From assembly GCA_029718625.1 (NCBI GenBank), contig CM056389.1, forward strand, positions 12,266,292 through 12,330,291: a DNA stretch of 64,000 nt, written 5' to 3'. The notes beneath the pieces were generated by a model that was not told where the DNA came from, did not search any database, and saw only the letters and a program-made list of their open reading frames with translations. Every line of letters starts with the position of its first letter. The stretch's first letter is position 1. This stretch comes from Synaphobranchus kaupii (Eukaryota; Chordata; Actinopteri; Anguilliformes; Synaphobranchidae). The position numbers were made by a program, and so were the translations under genes. Of the stretch, positions 11,277 to 20,093 are shown in pieces.

Positions 11277-11295
11277 CGCTGACCAACAGCACCAC
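11277..11295 (-). promoter_or_regulatory. Diverged CSE-like promoter element for exon 3
   Basis: CGCTGACCAACAGCACCAC on the plus strand, about 200 bases upstream of the exon 3 ATG. It aligns with the GATCAACAGCGAC core of the other exons but carries GACC for GATC and GCACC for GCGAC, so the central CGCT of the minus strand is changed. This may weaken or alter the promoter. Confidence 0.55.
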
Positions 11296-11342
11296 TTAGA
11301 GATCAAACTCGGAAGGACAAGCGAGAGTAAAACGAAATAGAC

Positions 11343-11344
<2 letters not shown>

Positions 11345-11407
<63 letters not shown>
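11345..11407. repeat. (CT)n microsatellite
   Basis: Uninterrupted CT dinucleotides for about 60 bases, followed by a short CA run, lying just upstream of the exon 3 promoter element. After it, ACATTACATTTATTTAGCAG resembles a common teleost dispersed repeat end. Confidence 0.95.
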
Positions 11408-11415
<8 letters not shown>

Positions 11416-11599
11416 TTACATTACATTTATTTAGCAGACACACGCACAATGATATGAACAAGAAAGTACACCCTCTTTCATATTAGGACGTGACTAACCG
11501 TCATCTAGTCCCTAGTCCTCAATATAATCTCAAAAATCATAACCTCATGACTCATAACACACACAAGCTTACTGCCATTATTTAATCAACCAAAATAAG

Positions 11600-12440
11600 C
11601 CAATATGCAGAAGCCACGTGTTAAAAGGTGTGTATACCCTTACTGTTTTCATACTAATTAAGAAGGTAATTAGAACCAGGTGCTGGTAATCAAATGCACA
11701 TGTTTAGTTTATGGTCAGAAAGTGTTACTGCCTGTATATAAAAGCACAAACTGACAGGAGTGATAGTCTGAGAAGGATTATAAAGCCATTTACAAACAAT
11801 ATGAAGTCCGTCATTCCACAGTGAAAAAGATGATTTACAAATGGAGAACCTACAAGCCGGTGGTCACTCTACCCAGAAGTGGGGTTCCAGAAAATGCACC
11901 CCAATATCAGCCCATAACCCTAACGTTACATACAGGGATCTGTCTGTCGAGGTGAAGGTCAGAGTTCATGACTCCGCCATTAGGAAAATACTGAACAATT
12001 ATGGCTTTCATGAAATGGGAGCCAGGAGAAAACCTTAAGAGAGCGAACTATCCCTTTAAGAGAGCGAACTATCCCTTTAAGAGAGCGAACTATCCCTTTA
12101 AGAGAGCGAACTATCCCTTTAAGAGAGCGAACTATCCCTTTAAGAGAGCTGTGCACAAACAAATGCCCTCACACATTAAATGGGCCAGCATTGATGTGAT
12201 GTAAGAGACTAACAAACTCAAACAGACTTCAGATTATTGCTGTTAAAGGGGGTTCTACAAGTTACTGAGTCATGGGACGCACATACCGTTTCACAGAAGG
12301 TTTCTGCATGTTGGCTTATCTTTGGTTGAATAAATGATAACAAAGTAAAATCTCTTGTGTGTTATTTGTCAAATGCGGTGAGATGTATCTACCGTTAGGA
12401 CTTGGTGAGGGTTAGTATGTCAGAATATGTAAAACCATAC
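11600..12440 (+). mobile_element. Decayed Tc1/mariner-type transposon relic
   Basis: The plus-strand frame around 11841-12038 reads EVKVRVHDSAIRKILNNYG then MGARRKP, which resembles the N-terminal helix-turn-helix DNA-binding region of fish Tc1-like transposases. Upstream DNA (GATTATAAAGCCATTTACAA and GAAGTCCGTCATTCCACAGT) also fits such an element. Downstream, TTGAATAAATGATAACAAAG resembles the 3' part of these elements. Reading frames are broken, there is no catalytic DDE/DDD part and terminal repeats were not found, so it is a dead fragment. Its limits are approximate. Confidence 0.7.
12040..12148. repeat. 21-bp minisatellite, 5 copies, inside the Tc1 relic
   Basis: Five copies of AGAGCGAACTATCCCTTTAA(G), immediately after the transposase-like ARRKP codons. 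It appears to be a local expansion within the dead transposon. Confidence 0.95.
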
Positions 12441-12455
12441 TGTGCCTATACTGTA

Positions 12456-12456
12456 A

Positions 12457-12501
<45 letters not shown>
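12456..12501. repeat. (AT)n(AC)n microsatellite
   Basis: Alternating AT then AC dinucleotides abutting the left end of the MITE at 12502. A second (AT)n run lies inside that element at about 12552-12584. Confidence 0.9.
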
Positions 12502-12505
<4 letters not shown>

Positions 12506-12556
12506 GCCCTCCATGATGTTTGGGACAGACATATTTTTTCTTGCTATATAAATATC

Positions 12557-12587
<31 letters not shown>

Positions 12588-12757
12588 AAGGTGCTGTTAT
12601 GTCTACATGGTAGAAATTGATTATAATATGCTTGAATAAAAGGTGAGAATCAACACTTTAACCACATGTGAACTGTTTGATTACAAATCTAAAAATATCG
12701 AGTACAGAGCCAAATCAAGAAAAAATATGTCTGTCTGTCCCAAACATAATTTAACCT
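12502..12757. mobile_element. MITE-like non-autonomous DNA transposon, copy 2
   Basis: The left end ACAGTGCCCTCCATGATGTT plus TGGGACAGACATATTTTTTC is matched inverted by the right end CAAGAAAAAATATGTCTGTC plus TGTCCCAAACAT. The core carries an (AT)n expansion and the shared segment ACATGTGAACTGTTTGATTA also found in copy 1 (2329-2588). There is no coding capacity. Confidence 0.7.
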
Positions 12758-12866
12758 CAGACAAACCCTGGAGTGGTTCAGAGGATAGTTCAACATTGCT
12801 ACTAGTTTGAAATTACATGTTACATGTGAAAATTATTATGATGTTAAATACAAGTGCAATTGTGAA

Positions 12867-13064
12867 AAATCTGAGTAACTCACCTCCAATGGGGAGTCTA
12901 AATCTGAGTAACTCACCTCCAATGGGGAGTCTAAATCTGAGTAACTCACCTCCAATGGGGAGTCTAAATCTGAGTAACTCACCTCCAATGGGGAGTCTAA
13001 ATCTGATTAACTCACCTCCAATGGGGAGTCTAAATCTGAGTAACTCACCTCTAATGGGGAGTCT
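12867..13064 (-). repeat. 33-bp minisatellite carrying the exon 4 splice donor, 6 copies
   Basis: Exactly six 33-bp units (198 bp). Each contains on the minus strand the last codons of exon 4 (DSPLE) and a full-consensus donor GGAG|GTGAGT (TAGAG in the gene-proximal unit). Possible last exon bases are 13049, 13016, 12983, 12950, 12917 and 12884, all phase 0 because 33 is a multiple of 3. The first two donors keep the tail open (819 or 830 codons). In the second unit a base change turns GTGAGTTAC into GTGAGTTAA, a stop at 13009-13007, so use of the four distal donors would end the protein before the constant exons. Confidence 0.93.
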
Positions 13065-15505
13065 GGTTCATCCAGAATGTGTTTCTCCTTCATCGCGTGC
13101 TGCAGCGTGTCTGTAGAACTGGGCTCCACCATCAGCACGCTCTGACTACAGGGTCTGAGGAACTTACAGTCACTCTTTCGCGAGTCGGTTGTCATGCACA
13201 CCTCGTAATTGTACACGTGCTGCAGAGTTCCTGTACCTCCGGCGTCTGCGTAACGGGGTGGATAATACGGAATAACTGGGAGATTGGACTGATAGAAGAG
13301 GCGAGATTGTCTCCATCTGTAGATTTTAACTGATATTATAACTACTAAAGATGAGACGAAGAGGAAGGAAACTACAGCCAAGGCCAAGACTAAATAAAAA
13401 GTCAGGTTGTCATTGTAATCCTTATCGTGCGTAAAGTCAGTGAATTCCGAGAACACTTCCGGGAAGCTGTCGGCCACCGCCACGTTAACATTGACTGTAG
13501 CTGAGCGAGAGGGCTGCCCGTTGTCCTCCACTACAACAGTAAGTCTTTGTTTTACAGCATCTTTATCAGTGACCTGGCGTACAGTTCTTATTTCTCCATT
13601 CTGCAAGCCCACTTCAAACAGCGCCCTGTCTGTCGCTTTCAGTAGTTTATATGAGAGCCAGGCATTCTGTCCAGAGTCCACATCAACAGCGACCACTTTG
13701 GTGACAAGATAGCCAACATCTGCTGAACGAGGCACCATTTCAGCCATCAGAGAGACGCCAGTCTGAACTGGGTACAGGATCTGAGGCGCGTTGTCGTTCT
13801 GGTCTTGGATAAATATGTTCACGGTCACGTTGCTGCTGAGTGGAGGAGAGCCTCCATCTTGCGCTTTTACGATAATCTTTACATTCTTGATTTGTTCGTA
13901 ATCAAATGAGCGAACAGCATGTATAATTCCGCTCTCGGAGTTCACTGAAACGTACGCAGTCACCGGCGTCCCACTGACGTCAGTTTCTTCCAGAATGTAG
14001 GAGATTCGAGCGTTCTGGTTCCAGTCAGAGTCTCGTGCAGCCACTGTGCAGATGACGACGCCTGGCGAGTTATTTTCCATAACGTGAGCGCTGTAGATGC
14101 TCCGCGAGAACACCGGCGCGTTGTCATTCACATCGCTGATCTTTAAAAAGAACATTTTGGAACTTGAGAGAGGAGGAAACCCTGAATCAGTAGCTACAAC
14201 AGTGATGTTATATTGCGCTATCGTCTCGCGATCGAAATTAGCATCAGTTACCAACGTGTAGTAATTCCTTAAAGACGATTTTATTTTAAAGGGGATGTTC
14301 TGTCCAATGACACAGCTAACATGACCATTCTCCCCTGAATCTAAATCTTTAGCGTTGAGGATCGCTATTGTTGTCCCGGCCGGAGAGTCTTCTGATACAG
14401 GACTTGTGAACGACACGACGTTTATAGCCGGTGCGTTGTCATTCACATCAATTATGTCCACGATCACCTTACTCGAGTCTCCCAGACCACCTTGGTCTTT
14501 TGCTTCAATTCCAATTTCGTATTTCTTTGTCTTTTCAAAATCAATTTCTCCCCTGACAGTTATTATACCAGTAATTTCGTCTAAATAAAAAACATCTGCT
14601 ACATTTCCTTTAAGATTTGCGAGTGAATACGTTATAATCCCATTTGAGCCGCTGTCGGCATCGCTCGCATTTACAGTCGCGATATATGTACCTTTCGGTG
14701 CGTTTTCCCAAACTGTGGCCATATACACAGATTGATTAAAAATGGGGGCATTGTCATTTACATCTAGAACAGTAACATCTATATTTACTGTTCCTGATTT
14801 CTGCGGATTTCCGCCATCCACAGCGATTAGCTTCAGAGAAAGGCGGGGTCGCTCTTCCCTGTCCAAGGGCTTCTGAAGAACCATTTCTGCATATTTAACC
14901 CCGTCCGGACGCGCGTGCTGCTTCAAAACAAAATTATCATTCGGTGTTAAAATATAATTCTGCAGCGTATTAACTCCCACGTCAGGATCGTCCGCGCTCC
15001 CTAACAGGAAGCGAGCTCCCACCACAGCTGACTCGCTAATCTCCAATTTGATTTCGTTTTTTTGAAACGTCGGAATATGATCGTTTACGTCTAGAATTTC
15101 GACAGTGATGTGATGCAGTTCCATCGGATTCTCGAGAATGATCTCGAAGCTAAAGCTGCAGGGAGAAATGTCGCCGCAGAGCTGCTCTCGGTCTATTCTC
15201 TCACTGACGACCAAAATCCCTTTGTCTGTGTTTAGTTCTGCGTATTGAACACTGTCTCCCGTCACGATCCGCGCCCGGCCCGCACGCAGCCTTTTCACAT
15301 CTAAACCCAAATCTTGTCCGATATTCCCAATAACGGAGCCTTTCTTCATCTCCTCTGGAATAGAATATCTAATCTGCCCGGTAACCGTCTGAACATAGCA
15401 AACAGCCATAAGAAACAGTACTTGCCATTTCAATCTCCGGTGTGCCAGTTTCATACGAACATCCAGTCCTTCGTACCTCATTTTCATCTTACGAAATTTT
15501 CCCAA
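13049..15505 (-). CDS. pcdhg: Clustered protocadherin variable exon 4, complete (819 residues to the first splice donor)
   Basis: The longest start is ATG 15505; Met18 (MKLAHRRLKWQVLFLMAVCY) would give a more usual signal peptide, so the true start is uncertain. The mature protein begins QIRYSIPEEM at residue 44. Six EC repeats are delimited by DVNDHIPTF, DVNDNAPIF, DVNDNAPAI, DVNDNAPVF and DQNDNAPQI; the transmembrane helix is at about 701-728 and the tail ends ...KHILDEPDSPLE. The first linker has His in place of the usual second Asn (DVNDH). The role is that of a homophilic recognition receptor. EC2 is almost identical to exon 3, and EC6 to tail matches exons 2, 3 and 5. The 3' end lies in a minisatellite that repeats the donor, so the tail length may vary by 11 residues (LE|, then VSYSDLDSPLE). 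Confidence 0.95.
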
Positions 15506-15704
15506 GAACAGCTATGTTTAAGAATATGTTTTGCAAAACGAAAGGTGCACGTATTCAAATATACAACCCAGAGCGAACGGACTACTGTAGCGCTCATCAG
15601 TAATACAAATAAATACTTCCAGCACTGTGGTCCTCCTCCCTCTGTCCTAGCATTGCGTCTCTCCCTTTTCTCTATTTCGCTCTATATATATATACACCCC
15701 CCGA

Positions 15705-15724
15705 GACACACACACACACACACA
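15705..15724. repeat. (CA)n microsatellite
   Basis: A short CA run about 200 bases upstream of exon 4, preceded by (TA)n at about 15683-15694 and located between the exon and its CSE-like element. Confidence 0.85.
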
Positions 15725-15766
15725 GCTATTGAATAATAAGGGAGGTACTTAGGCCAGACGCATTTC

Positions 15767-15786
15767 ACTGATCAACAGCGACCCTC
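15767..15786 (-). promoter_or_regulatory. Protocadherin promoter conserved element (CSE-like) for exon 4
   Basis: ACTGATCAACAGCGACCCTC on the plus strand, about 262 bases upstream of the exon 4 ATG. It shares GATCAACAGCGAC exactly with exons 1 and 2, although the surrounding DNA differs, which supports functional constraint. Confidence 0.75.
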
Positions 15787-16040
15787 ACAGTCTAAACGCT
15801 GAACAGACAGAAATTAAATTAATGCAGAACATAGCCTATTCCCAATAATGTAAAAACGCGAAACTGTGTGGCCCGTATAACGAATTTCGGTTAATTTAAC
15901 AGCACGATGTTAAGTAATGTCATAATTGGAACATAAACATAAATCTACCGTAGAGGTATGATTTCAATGACCATTTCCATATGACCTCATACAGGGTGTG
16001 ATTTATTTTCCAAACAAGGCTAAACAAACAACAGCAGCAG

Positions 16041-16064
16041 CAATAATAATAATAATAATAATAA
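16041..16064. repeat. (AAT)n microsatellite in the intron after exon 5
   Basis: A run of AAT triplets. Read on the minus strand past the exon 5 donor it gives an artificial poly-isoleucine tail; this is intron, not protein. Confidence 0.9.
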
Positions 16065-16108
16065 TGACTTCGTTTCTATAACCGTCTTTACATATTAAAC
16101 ATTCCCGC

Positions 16109-16114
16109 ACCTGA
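16109..16114 (-). other. Splice donor of exon 5
   Basis: Minus-strand CAG|GTGCGG with GT at 16110-16109, after codon 811 (phase 0). It is weaker than the exon 4 donor (GTGCGG rather than GTGAGT). Confidence 0.75.
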
Positions 16115-18543
16115 TTGGTTGAATCCGGTTCATCCAGAATGTGTTTCTCCTTCATCGCGTGCTGCAGCGTGTCTGTAGAACTGGGCTCCACCATCAGCAC
16201 GCTCTGACTACAGGGTCTGAGGAACTTACAGTCACTCTTCCGCGAGTCGGTTGTCATGCACACCTCGTAATTGTACACGTGCTGCAGAGTTCCTGTACCT
16301 CCGGCGTCTGCGTAACGGGGTGGATAATACGGAATAACCGGGAGATTGGACTGATAGAAGAGGCGAGATTGTCTCCATCTGTAGATTTTAACTGATATTA
16401 TAACTACTAAAGATGAGACGAAGAGGAAGGAAACTACAGCCAAGGCCAAGACTAAATAAAAAGTCAGGTCGTCATTGTAATCCTTATCGTGCGTAAAGTC
16501 AGTGAATTCCGAGAGCACTTCCGGGAAGCTGTCGGCCACCGCCACGTTAACATTGACTGTAGCTGAGCGAGAGGGCTGCCCGTTGTCCTCCACTACAACA
16601 GTAAGTCTTTGTTTCACAGCATCTTTATCAGTGACCTGGCGTACAGTTCTTATTTCTCCATTCTGCAAGCCCACTTCAAACAGCGCCCTGTCTGTCGCTT
16701 TCAGTAGTTTATATGAGAGCCAGGCATTCTGTCCAGAGTCCACATCAACAGCGACCACTTTGGTGACAAGATAGCCAACATCTGCAGAACGAGGTACCAT
16801 TTCAGCCACCAGAGAGACGCCAGTCTGTACTGGGTACAGGATCTGAGGCGCGTTGTCATTCTGGTCTTGGATAAAGACCTTCACAGTTATGCAAGCACTG
16901 AGGGGTGGGGACCCACCATCTCGCGCTGTTATGTTAAAATGAAAATAATGTATTTGCTCATAATCGAATGAACGTACTGCGTGAATGACTCCGTTGTCAG
17001 AATTGACCGAAACAAACGAGGACACGGGATTTCCATATTTCTCATTTTCCTCTAAATAGTAGGAAACGCGGGCATTTTGTCCCCAGTCCGCATCGTCTGC
17101 TCTCACAGTGATTAAAGACGCCCCGGGCGCATTGTTTTCCGTCACGTGCGCTTTATAATCGACGTGCTCAAATGCAGGCGGATTGTCGTTTACATCAGCT
17201 ATTTTAACGGTCACTGTTTTATTGCTCGAGAGCCGCGGCATTCCCTCGTCCGTAACCGTGATGGTAATATTGTACACTGCAGTAGTTTCGCGATCGAGAA
17301 TTCCGTCGGTGACTAAAGCATAGTAATCCGTCAGGGATGATTCTATTTTAAATGGAATGTCTCTGTTAATGGAACAGCGCACGACGCCATTTTGTCCGGA
17401 GTCTGCGTCCTCTGCATTAATAACGGCAATCGTGGTCTGGGATGCCGAATCTTCTGGTATCGAATTAGAAAAAGACATGAGCTGTATGGTGGGGCAATTG
17501 TCATTTTCATCAATAACTTGAATCGCAACTTTGCACGTGTCAGTGAGGCCACCGTAGTCTTTTGGATTTACAGTTAGTTGATAATATTTTGTTTTCTCGT
17601 AGTCCAATTTGTCAGAAACTCTGATGTCGCCCGTTTTGGGATTTATCTCAAACAGCTCTGTCGCTTCTTTAGTTGCGTGCGCGAGCGAGAAGGATACTTC
17701 TCCGTTTGAGCCTTTATCTGCGTCAACTGCGCTCACCGTTGTGACTAAAGTCCCCTTCGGAGAATTTTCCCTGATTTCCACCTTGTACACGGACTGACCA
17801 CATACCGGGGCATTATCATTTGCATCTAGAACAGTAATATGGATGCGGACCGTGCCAGATCTTTGAGGATCACCGCCATCGGTGGCAGTAAGTACTAACG
17901 AGAGCTCTTCCTGTCGCTCTCGATCTAACGGTGTTTGTAGAATAATGTCGACATATCTATTACCATCGGACTGGCTTTGTGTCTCCAATTTGAAGTTATC
18001 CTTCGGTTTGAGCAAATAGCTCTGGATGCCGTTAATACCCACATCAGGGTCGACTGCGCTTTCCAATGAGAAGCGCGCCCCCGACGCGGCAGATTCGCTT
18101 ATTTCTAACGTTACATCATTTCTGAGAAACATCGGAGCGTTATCATTGATGTCTCGGACCTCGACCGTAACCCGGTATAGCTGAATGGGACTTTCCATAA
18201 TGAGCTCGAAACTAAAGCTACAAGGCGTAGTCTGACCGCACAGCGCCTCTCTGTCTATTCTCTCCTTCACGACCAGGATCCCTTTGTCTCTGTTGAGATC
18301 GACATACTGCCTGCTTCCCTTTGCTACAATACGAGCTTTACCAGAAACCAGCCTTTTGATTTCCAAGCCTAAATCTCTGGCAATGTCACCAACAAATGAC
18401 CCTTCTACCATCTCCTCCGGGATTGAATACCGTGCTTGGCCGCAAACCATCCACGCTCCATGAAGAAAGATAAATATGAACAGTATCTGCCGTCGTCCTC
18501 CACTGCCTCTCTTCCATAATCCGGGAGCAGGAACGTCAATCAT
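16111..18543 (-). CDS. pcdhg: Clustered protocadherin variable exon 5, complete (811 residues to the splice donor)
   Basis: Starts at ATG 18543 and ends at AATCAG|GTGCGG (last exon base 16111), phase 0. The signal peptide is about residues 1-35 (RRQILFIFIFLHGAWMVCG) and QARYSIPEEM opens EC1, whose Cys-X5-Cys loop is CGQTTPC. Linkers DINDNAPMF, DANDNAPVC, DENDNCPTI, DVNDNPPAF and DQNDNAPQI separate six EC repeats. The transmembrane helix is at about 693-720 and the tail ends ...KHILDEPDSTNQ. EC1-EC5 are the most distinct of the set, so it likely has its own homophilic specificity. From the DQNDNAPQI linker onward it is nearly the same as exons 2-4. It is the last complete variable exon before the large satellite. 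Confidence 0.96.
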
Positions 18544-18762
18544 GTCCTTCTTACTCTATGGATCCAGCAGCAGTTTTCGGAAAATCCAGATAAATCCGAG
18601 CAATTGCCTCAAAAAATATATATTTCAAAGTGAAGAAAATATCTCCTTGTGTACAACAGAAGCGTAGTGCACGAGCGTATCGATCTGTCTGCTCGCGCTG
18701 CAGCCTCAGTGAAAGAGCAGGGGAGGAACCAGCGCATGACGCGCGGTCCAAAAACGGTCTTA

Positions 18763-18780
18763 TTGATCAACAGCGACACT
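18763..18780 (-). promoter_or_regulatory. Protocadherin promoter conserved element (CSE-like) for exon 5
   Basis: TTGATCAACAGCGACACT on the plus strand, about 220 bases upstream of the exon 5 ATG. It has the same GATCAACAGCGAC core as exons 1, 2 and 4 in otherwise unrelated flanking DNA. Confidence 0.75.
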
Positions 18781-19016
18781 CAGAGTAGGAAAAGATTAAA
18801 TGCACATTCTATATTCCTACTTTGTTAAAAGCATACACTTTTAAAAAATGTATTCACATTCGGATAAAAATAACTGCTCTGGTCTTGATTAATAAAATAT
18901 GTTAAATAAAATAAAAAAAATAAAAATCTCAGTGCATTAAATGGTATTTTATTCAGTGTAATAATGCTGTTTCAATGAATGGAACCATGCAGAAGTTATG
19001 AAGAAAGATTAAAGAC
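18781..19016. other. AT-rich intergenic DNA upstream of exon 5
   Basis: No gene or clear element seen. Confidence 0.4.
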
Positions 19017-19120
<104 letters not shown>

Positions 19121-19417
19121 ACGTGCTTATAATAATTGTTGTTGATATACACGGCTTTAGTGTATATGCCATCCACGGTTGATATACAGCATAACAGGAT
19201 ATTTAAAAATGATTACTTTTCACTCAATAATGGAAAACTTAATCAAACATGTATGCCAGGAACTCAGCAATTTATTAAGACTAATAATTACGGTTACATC
19301 TCAGTCAGTTTGGCAATGCATTTATTTCTGTGGCGCAGGACACCGGTTCTGGACCAGGTGGAATCCAGTTGCGCTGCAGTACAAGCAGGGAGCGCCAACG
19401 CTCCATTTCAGCACCGC

Positions 19418-19547
19418 GGAGCCGGACAGCGGCCCCGGAGCACAGTGCGCAGACTCCAAACGGAGCCGGACAGCGGCCCCGGAGCACAGTGCGCAGACTC
19501 CAAACGGAGCCGGACAGCGGCCCCGGAGCACAGCGCGCAGACTCCAA
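19418..19547. repeat. GC-rich 44-bp minisatellite, 3 copies
   Basis: Three units starting GAGCCGGACAGCGGCCCCGG at 19419, 19463 and 19507, CpG-rich within an AT-rich neighbourhood. Several overlapping frames stay open but look like repeat shadows. Confidence 0.9.
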
Positions 19548-20060
19548 TAACTGCAGGCACCCATTCATAAAACTCCGCTCTCGAACACAGCGTCTCTGAC
19601 AACTGCCACCGTTATAAAGCAATTAAATTTATTCACCACAACGTCAATATTATTCTGATCTAGTTTATTGTATCTGTTTTCCACTCAATTGCGTTTTTCA
19701 CCTTGATGAGGTTAATGGACTGCATCCAATTTAGCTTCCTGTCCAAATGATTTTTCAAGCATGCTCAGGTGCTTTCTGTCGCATAAAAATGGCTGATGCC
19801 ATTGTCTAAATTGTTTGTTAGTCTTTGTTCATCACTGATTGTGTATGTTGACACTGTACACTACACACATTCAACCCCAAACAAACAGAGCTTATGAGGA
19901 CATGAGTAATGTGGTGCCAGGATCCACTGACTGAGTGAATGATAGGCTCAAGAGCGAATGGTAGGCTCCACAGAATGATTGACAGGTGTCAGTGGCAGTG
20001 AGCAGCAGCCAAAGTCCTGATTGGACAGTAACAGACCAAGAATAACAGAGCTGGTGTAAC
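19548..20060. other. Intergenic DNA left of the satellite
   Basis: No gene recognised. Confidence 0.4.
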
Positions 20061-20093
20061 TTTGAACAAAGATACTCTACATAGCTGCTTCAG
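20061..20093. repeat. Isolated partial copy of the 49-bp satellite unit
   Basis: TTTGAACAAAGATACTCTAC followed by ATAGCTGCTTCAG matches the satellite unit, but it stands alone, about 245 bases left of the main array. The DNA between (20094-20338) is unrelated, with a pyrimidine-rich start and no gene. It may be the ancestral seed, or the array edge may have been split by an insertion. Confidence 0.85.

Noticed and set aside
16003..16110. Extension of exon 5 into a poly-isoleucine hydrophobic C-terminus, which looked like an extra membrane segment
   Set aside because: It lies beyond a donor that is in the same phase as those of the other exons and is encoded by an AAT microsatellite; it is intron.
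19136..19622. Several overlapping frames of 64-144 codons on both strands
   Set aside because: They centre on a GC-rich 44-bp triplicate and have no recognisable domain; frames on both strands are open.
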